DNA of 64,000 nucleotides, taken from the NCBI GenBank assembly GCA_014218235.1, contig CM024766.1, positions 68,313,207 through 68,377,206 on the forward strand. Direction: 5' to 3'. The notes beneath the pieces were generated by a model that saw only the letters and a program-made list of their open reading frames with translations, was not told the DNA's origin and ran no database searches. Origin of the DNA: Colocasia esculenta (Eukaryota; Streptophyta; Magnoliopsida; Alismatales; Araceae). Shown here one piece after another: positions 22,861 to 34,458 of this stretch; the first letter of the stretch is position 1, and each line of letters starts with the position of its first letter. The translations under genes and the position numbers were made by a program.

Positions 22861-25671
22861 ATGATGACGAGGGTGAAACGCCAATTGCTTAGAGGGCGCC
22901 GCCAACTGGAGGAGGAGGAGGCGGACTCGGCGGCGAGTGGAGAGGGTAGCATGGCGGAGGAAGAAGGGTTTGCGGCAGAGGAGGAAGTGGCTACATTGGC
23001 CGGCGGCGACGGTGTGCCGGAAGAGAAAGAAACCGCTAGAGATGATGAAGAGGGGGAGGAGATGGGGGCGGAGGTACCTCGACGGCCCAAGGTAGGCCCC
23101 TAGAACCCTCCAAACTCTGTGGATGTGTGTTTGTGATTTGTGAAAAGGAGGGAAAACAGGGGAGATACCGTCGGTTGAGACAGGAACTTGACGTCCACAT
23201 CTGTGGACGTTGACTCTGGTTAAACGGCCACCCCTTTGCGGTTAATGTGGACACCGACATAGGAACTTGACGGCCTAACCCTGGACGTTGACTCTGGTTA
23301 AACGTCCAGACTATTGACGTCAATGATTTTTAAACGGCAATCGATGCTGACGCCAATTTACTGTGTTTCCTGCAGGGTAAGGGAAGGATGAGGAGCAGGG
23401 TCACCTGGGACTTATGCTGGGCGTGGTTTCGGGCATTGCCAGAGGCCCAGCAGACGAGGATTGCCCTGATGGGGTTCGGGCATCTGTTGACGGTACGCCC
23501 CTTTCATTTAGATGTCCCTTACTTAGAGGCGTTGAGGGAGAGATGGGAGGAGGACTGCAAGGCATTCGTCATGCCTTGGGGTCACATGATACCCACATTG
23601 GAGGATGTGGCGTATCTGACGGGGTTACCGGTTTAGGGAGAACCGGTAGTAGGGTTGGAGAGGAGGGACTACTACGATGACATCGTAGAGTTGCTAGGGC
23701 CAGAGTTTGTTGCGGGGAGGAGGAGGCCGATCCGGAGCATCCTGCTCGGATCACTTTCGGAGACAGTGGAGTTGAGAGGGGGGAGGAGAGGACCCCTAGA
23801 GACACTGGAGGAGTTCTACAACAGAGTGCAGGGGGCACTGGACCTGGGAGACCGGAGCGATGAGCCCTACATTCGGATCTTCGTCGCCTACCTCTTCGGG
23901 CGACTTCTCTTCGCGACACAGTCCTTGCAGATGAACTGCAAGTTCATCTTGCTGCTGCGGGACTCGGAGCATGCAGGGCGGTACGCATGGGGCGCCGCAA
24001 TGCTGGGACACCTCTTCTCACTCCTCCCCAGTAGTTCGCGGCATTCTCAGAGCACCGGGGGCTTCACCCCCTTTCTTCAGGTAAGCAACTTTACTCTTAA
24101 TGCTCATCATTGAATTTCTAATTGATTAAATTGCCTGACTGACATTCTTTTGGTTGCATTGCAGATTTGGGGGTACACCCGCTTCCCCATGGGGCGCGGG
24201 TCACTGAGAGAGGGGAGCCAGGCCTTGGTGCCCCTCTTGGCAAGGTGGGAGGTGACTCCTGACCCGAGAGTAGAAGATCGACGTGCGGAGGACGTACGTC
24301 TTGCACTAGACCACTACCCCCACGAGCAGGTACGAATTTTCCACTAACTCTAACTCTTCTCTTCCAATCGCTGCTTTTGAATGGTGTGACTGACCAGTGT
24401 TCTCTGTTACAGGTGGTGTGGACTCCCTACCAGGGGGAGGTGGATGCTTCCCACCCGGCGGTGGTAGCAGGTCGACCGCTCTTCGACCGCCACCTCCTCT
24501 TGCTGTGCCTCGGGACGTGCGAGGTGCTGTACCTGGAGCTCGTGGTGCGGACCTTGGGCTGGCACTAGCCAGCCATCGAGGTGCCTTCCCTCGGGAGAGA
24601 GGGGCACTCGCGCGGGCGGTTCTTTGCTGAGGACCGCGACTGGGGAGCGGATCATGGCAGCACCGTCACCTACTGGCGCGGGGGCGGTGAGCAGGTGGCA
24701 CAGCAGACGGACCTCCGAGACAACTCAACTTACTTGGAGGACTATAGGAGACGCTACGCCGGATGACTCTGGCTAGATCGGCGAGCGGTAAGGGAAACAT
24801 CTAACCTTAAGGCTTGGTTGTTTGGATTGCCTTATTTGATTCTAACCTTGAAGTGTGAATGGCAGATGCCGGAGTCACAGGCCGTACGCCTTTTGGAGGG
24901 GCGATTGGCCGAGCAGGAGGTGGAGCTGACGAGGCTCCGCACCGAGGTTAGGACACTGGTAAGTAACGTAACTTTGATTATAGATTGAATTGAATTGAAT
25001 TGAACAACTAACCAAAGTTCTGTGAATGCAGAAGGAGGAGCTAGAGAGGGTGCGCACGAGTCGTGATGCAGGGGCGAGCTCGTCTGCCCAGCCGGCGAGA
25101 GGAGACCTGGCAGTTCGCCTGCAGGAGGCCCCGGATCGGGCGCAGGCGCGAGTGCAGGAGCTCGAGGCAGAGGTAAGACAGTAGGCTGATTATGCTTTTC
25201 AATTATGATTTTGACTTGACTTGATCTTGACATGACTTGCTCTTTATGTGCAGCGGGAGGGGAGCGGAGTGGCGACTCTCCAGGCGCAGATGGAGACTCT
25301 GCGGTTGGAGATGGAGGCGGAGGTAAGGCACCGAATTTCCTCCTTTCTGGAAAGTGTACATAACTAACACCCCTTGTATTTGATGTGCAGCGGCGGACCA
25401 TGGCGGCTGCCATGGAGGAGTTGAGGGATGACCGGGCTACCATGAGGGGTCGCCTGCTCGAGGCCAGGGAGAGAGAGAGAGAGAGGCTGAGACAGCTCGG
25501 GCGCGGATCGCCGCGGATTATGAGATACTGAAGGACCGGGTGCTAAAGAAATGCCGGGAGCAGCAGCGGCAGGCCCAGCAGGCGACGCCCGTGAGGACCG
25601 GATCAGCGTTCGCCTCCCTCGACGACATTGTGTGCCTGGGGGATCCCTCCGTGGTACGAGGAGGGTTGTAG
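22861..25671 (+). pseudogene. Plant mobile domain (PMD)-like gene carried antisense in TatA, eight exons
   Basis: Exons by GT-AG sites, all phase 0: 22861-23091, 23376-24080, 24165-24329, 24413-24787, 24866-24958, 25032-25172, 25254-25322, 25391-25671. Exon 1 is acidic (EEEEADS, EEEVAT). Exon 2 has the PMD core: YLEALRERWEEDCKAF, MPWGHMIPTLEDVAYLTGLP. Exons 3-4 continue the domain (WGYTRFPMGRGS, VWTPYQGEVD). Exons 5-8 encode a charged heptad-rich coiled coil, each exon a small block (VELTRLRTEVRTL; METLRLEMEAE; MEELRDDRATMRGR). PMD proteins (MAIL/MAIN type) act in heterochromatin silencing and are also found in transposons; this copy's role is unknown. Lesions: TAG after GLPV in exon 2, TAG after GWH and a TGA in exon 4, and a frame slip in a GA microsatellite (about 25470) in exon 8. 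Confidence 0.75.
23188..23356. repeat. ACGTCCA palindrome cluster in intron 1 of the TatA PMD gene
   Basis: Includes the near-perfect hairpin ACGTCCACA-tc-TGTGGACGT (23191-23210) and repeats of GGACGTTGACTCTGGTTAAACG (first at about 23204, again at about 23283). Confidence 0.85.
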
Positions 25672-25983
25672 CGGCCCGAGGCGTCGACGGCGTCGAGGCC
25701 TCCTCTCCCAGACCGGCGTCGGGAGAGGGAGGAGGAGGAGGTGAGCAGCTCACGTAGGCAGACGCCTAGTGAGGGGGGGGGGGGAGAGAGGAGTGAGGAG
25801 CGGGGCTCCGGTTGTACTTCCAGGGGTATGCCCCTGTCATGATATGTACAGGACTTGATTATTATAGTGGATTTTGTGGACTTTTGTGAGCTTTTGTGCA
25901 CTTGAATGGTTTGCTTGTGTTCTTTGGTTCCTACATCCTGTATCCACAACACTTAAAGAAAAAGGGTTAGTATACATCTGTCT

Positions 25984-26036
25984 TTAGCCCCTTGCCTAAG
26001 CGATGTACCTTTCTTGAGATCTGGTCAAGGGGCTAA
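25984..26036. repeat. Stem-loop after the TatA PMD gene
   Basis: Perfect 11-bp inverted repeat TTAGCCCCTTG / CAAGGGGCTAA with a 31-base loop, about 310 bases past the PMD gene end and facing the 3' end of pol. TatB has the equivalent at 44506-44567. Confidence 0.8.
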
Positions 26037-27078
26037 TGTCTAATCAAAGATAGGAACATAATAAAAATAACTGAAAGGGAAATATGCACATGCATTTTTT
26101 TTGTTTTGTTGTTTTCTTGATTTTTTTTGATTTTTTTTTTGATTAGGATAAGAAAATAAGGAGAATGTTAGTATATATACATGTTACTACTAATTTTTTG
26201 GTTTTTTTTTAATTTTCTAATTTTTTTGGCTTTTTGAAAAATAAGAGTAAAATATGAGTAAAATATGTACATGGTGAAAATATATACATCAATAGACTCT
26301 TTTTTGCTCTTTTTGCATTTTTTTTTTGACTGACTCTAAGACACATATTCATTACTTGTCGTGGCATAGAGTCTACTTGATCTACTTGACCACAGAGGTC
26401 ATGAATAAGGAGGGGCGTGCATGAATTCCTTGATGTTGGAAATTGCCCCTAGCCTTCTTGATATTTTCCACTACGGAGGATCTTATACAATCAAATTGCC
26501 CCTAGAGGGAGAAATTGGAAGAAATGTATAGAAAGTCATGTAGGGTTTTGGTTCAAACTACTTTTTGTTTCCGAACCGACATCTCATATTAAACAGACTT
26601 GGCCAACCATTGTTTTCAGGGGGATTTTTCATTTTATTTTATTTCTGATTTCTGGGGTGAAGGCACGTACTTTTTGCTACCTCCTTGAGTTGGTCAGCCT
26701 TTTTCCGGGTACGTACTTTTTGCTACCCTTTTTTGACCTTTTGGCTTTTCTTTTCCTCCTTTGAGGCTTGATTTGACATTTTGCCCCTTGCTTTTATTAG
26801 TTGCCCATGTTTTATGGTGACCTTGTCCTTTAGATGAGAGTGGGTGGTCCCCTACTCGTAGTTTGTTCCGTTTCTAGACACGACCGAGTGGGAAAAGAAT
26901 AGGGGAAACACATTGACCGGATGAGACCGCCCGAGTGTACTTGTGATTTTCCAGTTAGGGGTAGTACTCCAACATCGTGTGGTGTGTGAAAGTCCGACCT
27001 CATTAATAACCCAATGGAAAAGTAGAGACTTAAATCCGAACCGTTGACAAGTGATGAATGACAGACGTGACTGACTGA
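26037..27078. other. T-rich spacer between PMD gene and integrase of TatA
   Basis: 26085-26340 is made of long T runs with GATTTTTT motifs. 26640-26760 holds a repeated ACGTACTTTTTGCTACC. No gene is seen. Confidence 0.7.
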
Positions 27079-28590
27079 CTAGGGGTAGAATTTCTTGAGG
27101 TAGACCGCGTTCCATGGGTGTGACAACTCGACTCCTTCGGCATCTACCAATCTATAAGCATTCCCTGAGTAAACTTCCTTGACAACGAATGGACCTTCCC
27201 AATTTTCTTGCAATTTGCTCATGGGACCTGGTGCCTTCAAGATTTTACGCTTTAGGACCATCTCGCCCACTTCGAATTTTCTCTCAAGGACTCTTTTGGT
27301 ATAAAAATGTGCAATTCTCTGACGATAGACTTGAGCGTGGTCAGCCGCTATCATCCGCCTTTCATCCAAGAGTTCAAGTTGTGCTAGTAAAGCCTCCCGA
27401 CGTTGACCGGGGTCAAGTTCGGAATCCAATTGAACTCTAAGTGAAGGGAGGAAGATCTCGTATGGGAGTATCGCATCTGATCCGTACGTCAAGGCATAGG
27501 GAGTTTGCCCCGTGGGAGTTCGGACAGAGGTGCGATAAGCCCAAAGAGCTTCAACCAAGCGATCTGGCCAGTCAGCATTGCTGTGAGATTTACATGTTTT
27601 CTTTATGATTTTAATGAGAGTCTTATTAGTAGCTTCCGCTTGTCCGTTACCTTGTGGATAATATGGGGATGAATGATGCAAATTAATGCCATATTTACCA
27701 CACATGTCGCGGAGCTCCTGCGGGGTGAACTGTGGTCCATTGTCGGTGACGATATCCCGAGGCACGCCGAACCTTGCAAGAATGTTGCGCTTGATGAATT
27801 TGACGACCGTTGAAGCTTTGACCTCTATGAATGCTTCTGCTTCAGCCCATTTTGTGAAGTACTCTGTGGCGGTCAGAATGAAATACTTCTTACGGATTTC
27901 TCCGGTTCTGTCTGTGAGTGGACCAACCACGTCGAATGCCCACATGGCGAAAGGCCATGGAGCGATAAGGGGATGAAGAGAGGAAGAAGGAGCATGGATC
28001 TTGTCACCGTGCATTTGACATTTAGCACAGCGGCGGACAAAGTGAGAGCAATCCTCTTCCATGGTAGGCCAGTAATAGTGTCTTAGCAACTTTTGAGCGA
28101 TTGCTCTACCATTGACGTGGCCACCACATTCGCTAGAGTGAGCAGCTTCAACAATGCTTTGGGATTCGATTTCATCTAGGCAACGGAGATAGACCCCACC
28201 GAGAGATCTTTTGTAGAGAATGCCACCTATGATCTTGTACCGCTCGGAGACACGGCGAATAGCCCGTCTATCACCAGAGGTGGCATAATCGGGAAAGGAT
28301 CCATCTTTGAGGTAATTCTCAATGTCAAAGTACCAGGGATGGCCATCATCGAGATCGATTTCTGGCTCTTTTGAGAGCGCATGGACCCGAAGGGATGGAG
28401 AAGGATGTGCGAGCTGAGAAAACCACGGATCGACATGGGAGGGGACTCTTAACCTCTGGACAGAGATGGTTTCAGATGATTTTCCCAAATGAATGGGAAT
28501 GGAAGACGCGAGGGAAGCGAGTGAATCTGCTAGGATATTTTGGGCCCTAGGAGTATGAACTAAGGTGAGCTTCCTAAACTGTTGGACTAC
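27079..28590 (-). CDS. TatA integrase (with end of the second RNase H)
   Basis: Minus-strand open frame ending KKFYP at 27079. It inserts element cDNA into host DNA in the nucleus. In order: the linker after the second RNase H; an HHCC zinc finger (AAHSSECGGHVN...CSHFVRRCAKCQMHGD); the catalytic core with Asp in MWAFDVVGPL, Asp in IVTDNGPQF and Glu in GNGQAEATNKTL, all present; the WAYRTSVRTPTGQTPYAL block; and the C-terminal KLQENWEGPFVV...YRLVDAEG module. The frame is uninterrupted for over 460 codons, making this the best preserved gene of TatA. It joins the RT/RNase H frame through a frameshift near 28595. The ATG at 28488 is only the first Met of the open frame; the mature protein would be cut from a polyprotein. 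Equivalent TatB gene: 45745-46920. Confidence 0.9.
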   Translation of the reverse strand, partial: VVQQFRKLTLVHTPRAQNILADSLASLASSIPIHLGKSSETISVQRLRVPSHVDPWFSQLAHPSPSLRVHALSKEPEIDLDDGHPWYFDIENYLKDGSFPDYATSGDRRAIRRVSERYKIIGGILYKRSLGGVYLRCLDEIESQSIVEAAHSSECGGHVNGRAIAQKLLRHYYWPTMEEDCSHFVRRCAKCQMHGDKIHAPSSSLHPLIAPWPFAMWAFDVVGPLTDRTGEIRKKYFILTATEYFTKWAEAEAFIEVKASTVVKFIKRNILARFGVPRDIVTDNGPQFTPQELRDMCGKYGINLHHSSPYYPQGNGQAEATNKTLIKIIKKTCKSHSNADWPDRLVEALWAYRTSVRTPTGQTPYALTYGSDAILPYEIFLPSLRVQLDSELDPGQRREALLAQLELLDERRMIAADHAQVYRQRIAHFYTKRVLERKFEVGEMVLKRKILKAPGPMSKLQENWEGPFVVKEVYSGNAYRLVDAEGVELSHPWNAVYLKKFYP

Positions 28591-30947
28591 TTTCCTACCA
28601 ACTCTTGGTATGGTTTCAACTTGGGGTCCCGGGTCGGGTACTTACTGAGGGATTGCCAGAGTATTAACTGCGAATCTCCAATTATCCTGAACACCTTGAC
28701 TCCGAGCAATAAAGCCATTTTCAGCCCAACTAAGAGCGCCTCGTACTCGGCCACATTGTTCGTGGTTCGAAAGGTTAATTGGTAGGCATGCGGAATGACT
28801 ACCCCTTCCGGCGAGAGGAGAACTGCCCCTATCCCACTCCCTTTAGAATTGAGAGCCCCGTCGAAGTAAAGTACCCACGAAGGTTCACCATCAATAATGG
28901 CTCCTAACTCTTCATCAGGAAAGCTTTCATCAACAGGAGAGTAAGAAGGTAAGGGGTGGTGGGCCAAATGCTCAGCTATGGCATGCCCCTTGATTGACTT
29001 TTGGTTGACATAGGTGATATCAAATTGGTTAAGGAAGCTTTGCCACCTCATCAACCGCTCAGTCAGGACGGGCTTCTCAAGCAAGTACCGAATTGGGTCC
29101 ATACGTGCCAGAAGATTCACCTCATGAGCTAGGAAATAATGCTTCAGCTTCTGGGCAACCCAGACGACGGCCGCACACGTTCTTTCCATGGCAGTGTACT
29201 TCTTTTCAACCTCATTAAACAACTTGGATAAATAGTACACTGCTCTCTCCTTCTTCTCGTCGTCATATTGGGCCAAGACTGCTCCAGTTGAATCTTCTGT
29301 GGTGGTGGACACATAGAGCAGTAAAGGCTGACCCGGGACTGGAGGAGCGAGAACAGGGGGATTGAACAAATAACTCTTCAATTCATCAAAGGCCTTTTGA
29401 CACTTATCGTTCCAATCAAACTTTGCCTCCCCTTTTAGCATCTCATAGAAGGGATGATAATGGATTGAGTGCTGGGAGACGAACCTCCTAATGAACTGAA
29501 GTCTGCCGATCAGCCCTCTAACTTCTCTGATATTCCTAGGAGGAGGCATATCAATTATTTCTTTGGCCTTGTTAGGATCAATTTCAATTCCCCGCTTACT
29601 TACAATGAACCCTAGCAACTTACCCGAAGAAACTCCGAAAATACATTTCTTAGGGTTCATCTTTAGCTTATGTTCTCTAGACCGTTGGAGAACCGCCCGG
29701 AGGACTTCAGTATGGCCATGTCGGGTCTTTGATTTAACCAAGACATCATCCACATAGACCTCCATATGCACATGCATCATGTCATGAAAAATTGCCATCA
29801 TTGCCCTTTGATAGGTTGCTCCCGCGTTCTTCAATCCGAAGGGCATGACGACATAACAGTAAGTCCCCCAGGGTGTTGTGAAAGAGGTTTTCTCCTGGTC
29901 TTCCTCCGCCAGACGGATCTGGTTGTACCCCGAGAAACCATCCATGAAGGATAACATCTCAAAACTGGCAGTGTTGTCCACTAGGACATCTATGTGTGGG
30001 AGAGGAAAATCGTCCTTTGGGCAAGCACGATTAAGTCTCGGAAATCTATACAGATTCTAACCTTACCGTCCTTCTTCATCATAGGGACGATGTTAGCTAC
30101 CCAATGTGGATATAGCACAACCCTAATGAATTTGGCTCTATGCAGTTTGTCAATCTCCTCTTTGATCTTGAGTGCAAGCTTGGGATGTAGCCTCCTTAGC
30201 TTTTGTTTGACGGCCGTTGCGTCGGCTTTTAGAACCAACCGGTGTTCGACCAAAGAGGTGTTGAGTCCCGGCATGTCCTCGTAGGACCAGGCAAAGCCGT
30301 CGGAGAATTCTTTGAGGATAGCTACAAGGGCTTGCTCTTCTTCTTCACTCAAGTTGGAACTAATTAACACTGTCTTCGGGGATTCTTCAGTGCCAAGATT
30401 GACTTCTTTGGTAGGTTCATCTGCAGCTGTGGTGGGCTCGTCGAACCTCTTTGTGCCATCCACATAGGAGCTCACCGGGTTCTCTTCTTTCGACCCAAGA
30501 TCTCCTAGCCCATCTTTCTCATTGAAATCTAGCAAGTAAACTCCTAAACCGTCATCTACAGAATCACCTTCCTCGAAATCCGCTTCTACGAGAGCAGGCT
30601 CCTCAAGAAACTCATGAACTTGACTTAACTTGGCACACCTCTCAGCCAATGCCATGACATATCGGGCAGGGACTTGCCTACCCTTCTCTTTGTGAATGCA
30701 TTGCTGAGAGGGACCAGACTCTCCTAATCCTGACTCACGACTGGACCCTAAACCTGACTCTAAGCCTGAATCTAAACTAGGATCTAGACTGCTATGCACA
30801 GGACTATGTACAAAAGTATGTACAGGGGAATTGCCCCTAGAGGGGCAAGAGGAGGAGGAATTTACGCTGGAAAGCGTCGGCCCCTGGCCGAGCGGAGGAG
30901 ACTCCAGAGCGGAAGGGTGCTCGAAAGAGACCTCGCATTCCTACTTT
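28587..30947 (-). pseudogene. TatA reverse transcriptase and two RNase H domains, frameshifted
   Basis: Minus strand. N-terminal linker with DGTKRFDEPTTAADEPTKEVN, EDMPGLNTSLVEHRLVLK, then RT fingers FIRVVLYPHWVANIV, DGKVRICIDFRDL. A 1-base loss near 30010-30030 shifts the frame, after which PHIDVLVDNTASFEML, the catalytic MEVYVDDVLVKS and KCIFGVSSGKLLGFIVSKRG follow. The first RNase H contains LYVSTTTEDSTGAVLAQ and ERAVYYLSK. A second RNase H follows (WVLYFDGALNSKGSGIGAVL, NNVAEYEALLVGL, RIIGDSQLI), the extra archaeal-like domain known from Tat/Ogre elements. The frame ends at LVGK because of a shift near 28595. It copies element RNA into DNA in cytoplasmic particles. A TAG at about 30945 interrupts the linker next to the A-rich tract. 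Confidence 0.85.
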
Positions 30948-30959
30948 TGAAAATTGGCA

Positions 30960-30971
30960 TTTTTTTTTTTT
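30960..30971 (-). other. A-rich tract at the protease-RT junction of TatA
   Basis: On the minus strand twelve A followed by TGCCAATTTTCAAA. The upstream small acidic frame (31257-30970) ends in TAA exactly at the tract. TatB has eleven A followed by TGCCAATCTTCAAA at 49641-49651. Confidence 0.75.
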
Positions 30972-31323
30972 AGGTGTCAAGGCCTAAAACCATGAGTAGT
31001 TGGCTCAAGGCGACCTCGACTGGCCAGGTCAGGGATGGAGAGAGGACAAGTGGAGAAAGAAGAGAGGAAGAAGGGGGAGGAACTAGATCGTGTGGCGGGC
31101 ACACAGAAGTAGAGGGAGATGAAGATGATGGTGGTTGAGATGATGGAGATGGGAGATCAAACCCAAAGAGTGAGAGGAGGCCAAAGTCTTCAGAAATGTC
31201 CTCTATTTGGGCATCCTCTTCCTCTTCTTCTTCATCCTCGCTCTCAGAGCTGGGCAATTCTTCTATTAGGGGCTCCCTGGTTCCCAGCTGGGTCGGCCCC
31301 TGAAAAAAATGCTCCTTCAGAGT
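30972..31323 (-). other. Linker region between TatA protease and RT
   Basis: A small minus-strand frame (SSESEDEEEEEEDAQIEDIS, then Ser/Pro-rich) lies here. It is low in complexity and without a recognised domain; it is likely a linker of the polyprotein or of an intron-like spacer. Confidence 0.45.
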
Positions 31324-32640
31324 TCAGGTAAGAGGTTGATAGGGTATGAATGGATTTGGATGGACAGGGTCTGGGCGAAAACCTAGACCGGCCTTGGGTA
31401 ACAACCTCCTAATTGCCTGAACAGTATGGATCTCTCCTTGTTCGTCCGTACCTAACCCGCGGCCATGAACATAGCCAATATTGGCCATCACTTCCCAACC
31501 TTTTCCCGGGGAACATGGGACGGGGGGTTCTTCGGCAGGCTGGGGAGGTTGGCTGAGATCACAGGGTGAGGGGAAGTCAAAGATTGACATAACTGGTTTC
31601 TTCCCCTTATCTGGAATGAAGAGGTGCGGCATCTGCTCTGTAGTGACTGCGTTGAGGGTCTCCAGGATGGGAATGCTCTTGACTTTGATTACCCGCCCAT
31701 TGAAAGGGAATTTGAAGCACTGGTGGGTGGTGGAAGGGACCCCTAGAGTCTTCTCTAGCCAAGGACGACCAAGGATGGCCTTGTAGGCCGGATCGACATC
31801 AAGAACTAGAAACTCGGTAGACATGATGACGGGCCCGACTTCCAGTTTAAGAGCAATCTTGCCTTTGGCAACCCTTTTGGAGTTGTCATAGGCAGCGATG
31901 GTGGAGCAGCTCTTCTCCAGATTCTCCTCTCCTAAGCCCAATTGCTTAAGAGTCTTCATCGGACAGACATTAACAGATGCCCCGATGTCAATAAGAGTGG
32001 AGTCTACCGAAACCCCATTAAGGTTAATGGTGAGACAGAGAGGAAGCGAACGACACTCGGGGGTGACAAGATCCTTGTCTGAAAAAGATATTGAGGGTCC
32101 TTGAGTGAGGGATAGAATGGCATTGGTGACCCCACTAGGAGGGAGGTCATCATTGACCATGATCTTTTGGAGAAACTGGAGGAGGGTGGATTGATGCGGC
32201 GGCGACCTCCGAATCAATTCTAAAATGGACACCCTCGCGGGTATCTTATCTAGATGTTGGAGAATGTCATATTCGGTGCCGGCCGGAGGTGATGGTCCAC
32301 TATCCTCTTCATCTTGGGATGGCTGCGGAGGTGGAGGAACAATTCGATTTTTGAGCATGACATGAACGGCCTCTTGGGACTTAGGGAGGATGAGCTGGAG
32401 GGGTCTGGTAGATGACTCACAGGTAGGGGAAGTGAGGATAGTAGGATAGGCATCTTGAGGAGGTCGGATGAGCGTTAAAGGTCTCTCCTCTAAAATGGCA
32501 TCAACTGATACGGAGGGCTCCTGAGACTCTGCAGTGAGACATGGGTACCATTCCTCGAAGCCTTCTACCCCCACTGTTGCTCTCTCCTCACAACCCGAGG
32601 TCCTAAGTGTATTATGGTATGCACATTCTCTTGGGTTTTA
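31324..32640 (-). CDS. TatA aspartic protease with G-patch
   Basis: Minus-strand frame, open from about 32640 to the stop at 31324. It would cleave the gag-pol polyprotein. The retropepsin-type core has the catalytic site in STLIDIGASVNVCP (family form D-T/S-G-A-S; Thr is Ile here), the flap region, and AILGRPWLEKT. After the protease comes a G-patch (EVMANIGYVHGRGLGTDEQG), a glycine-rich nucleic-acid-binding module also found after proteases of some retroviruses. The upstream part (LELIRRSPPHQSTLLQFLQK) aligns with the TatB gag-protease joint. The frame runs into the inverted 3' copy at about 32646, so gag is missing and the protein cannot be made in its normal context. First Met of the frame is at 32574. 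Confidence 0.8.
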
Positions 32641-32645
32641 AAGGA

Positions 32646-33514
32646 GGAGGCGAATAACTTGGCGACCGTGAACCCTGAGTTCCCCTTCACCAAAAACCAT
32701 GATGGGTTTGCGATCTCTCAGTTATTCGTATGGCCTTTAGAATTTTCCTCTGGTGCTAACTCGCATTTTTAGATAGGCAACCCACACCAGCATGCATCTT
32801 CTCTGCTAACATTCTCTTACTAACACCAAAAAAAAAAAAATGGTGATTTTCCTCGATCATATGATTGCTTCATAGCTCCCCCAGCTCAGGTAGCCTACCG
32901 GGTCCACCCTTCATAACTATCCAAGTTGATATGAGGGTCTTTTTTTTGCCCCCCTTCTCCACTTGTCCCACCGTGCTTTCAACAAATCATCAAGCTATCC
33001 TTATTGAGTTCACTTGAGCCTTCGCCAGTCGCGAGCTTAATTCCGGATTTCAGGCTTTCCAAGCATGTGATTCCAGTTAGAATCTTTTGATAATCCTTTG
33101 AGAGATCAACCAACTCCTTGTCTCCATGACCTCCTAAATTCGGGACCGACGTCCTGTTTAGGTTAGCGAGCTCAACCGAGCTCTGGTTATGAGACCCTCT
33201 TGATTCAACCGTCATATTACAACTCCTTTGACTCAGACACGCCAGAAACTAGTCAAAGTCCGACACGGCCATGCCAGGGACCCTGCCATTGGGTCGCAGT
33301 TGTAGTTACACGGCTAGATCACCCTTTTCTTACCCCTATTTGTCTCCAGACGATACGTCATCTGTTTCTAGCCTGATTCTTTCGTTTGGTTCGCTAGAAT
33401 TCCTATCCTCGGAGATGGCCCTTCCATTAAATCTCCGCGTCCTTTGTTTACCGAGACACCAACCTTTCAGTCCGCTCTGCTCCCTTGCAAGTCCGGATGT
33501 CTCGGAGGGGCATT
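32646..33514. repeat. Inverted copy of the TatA 3' noncoding region
   Basis: Reverse complement of 19694-20531, ending in the same polypurine tract (CTCGGAGGGGCATT, 33501-33514). It directly replaces gag upstream of the protease. The junction lies at about 32645, where similarity begins with AGGCGAATAACTTGG. Confidence 0.85.
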
Positions 33515-34440
33515 TGAAGACGCGAGATTTGGCCGATCTCCCGCAAGGCTCTTTTGGCCCATTAAGCCTCGTTTGACTGTTTGTTGATTTGCCTCGGATG
33601 CCATGTAGACGGCAGCATCGATGGCCGCCGATTACTGGTTGGCGGCAAGCACCATTGATGTTGACCCATCTAGAAGTCCACATTCCTGGACGTCTGCATG
33701 AGATTGGCAGCATAATCGCTGTACAGGTGTGTTTCTTCACACTTGAGCATCCAAGGCAGCTGAGCTCGAGCCCACTGTCTATATAACTCCCCCTTGAGCC
33801 CTCTAAGCCAGAAGGGGGAGGCTGGACGTCCACATGCTGACCCTTTGAAGGAGGAGAGAGAAAATTGCACCCAAGCTTCATCAAGTCATCCTCTTCTTCC
33901 TCTCACGAGTTGGGACGTCCGGGAGGGCTGCTTTGGAGCTGGAGGAGCCCTACAAGGAGCTGAAACACTTGCAAACGAGGATCTACACCTCCATCCTTCT
34001 CTCTTTCCCTTTTACTCTTTAGTTCCTTTGCATATCACACACACTCTCCCACTCACTCTAGGCACGTAGGTCCTCTCCCTACACACCTAGAAAAGGGTTT
34101 CCCAACCAAAAACGGAGGGAAGAAGGGTGGTCATAGCATTTGGCCACCCCTCTTCTCAAGTCCGCAACGGGTACGGAACTCACCATTTGGGCTGTCTCTT
34201 CACATTTTGGGCATTTACTACTCTGTCATTAGTCTTATAGAGTGTCTTTTTTGTGGCAGGAACAACACGCAGGAGACCGCGGAGCTCTTCTCCTTTGGCC
34301 GGCTGAAGGAGGAGAAGTTGAAGCCCTTGTCTCCATCTGCTACGCAAGACAACCACACCGGCGCGATTCTAATACTCCTTGGGCACAGGTAAGGCCCTGG
34401 TGATCACGTACTCCCCTTCATTCAGCTTGTTTTCTTTGTT
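33515..34440 (+). repeat. TatA LTR copy B, inverted, with internal deletion and lost end
   Basis: Plus-oriented LTR starting TGAAGACGCGAG (a variant of TGTAGAC) and matching the reverse complement of copies A and C. About 185 bases present in A and C are missing near 33720 (joint ATAATCGCT-GTACAGG). It ends early at TTTTCTTTGTT, about 140 bases short of the LTR end seen in A. TATA box at about 33780 (CTATATAA). Confidence 0.8.
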
Positions 34441-34441
34441 C

Positions 34442-34458
34442 TGGCAATCACGGTGGGA
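34442..34458 (+). promoter_or_regulatory. Primer-binding-site-like sequence at the LTR palindrome centre
   Basis: TGGCAATCACGGTGGGA matches the TatB site TGGCGATCACGGTGGGA (54740 to 54724, minus strand) at 16 of 17 bases. It sits between inverted LTR copies B and C. Confidence 0.65.
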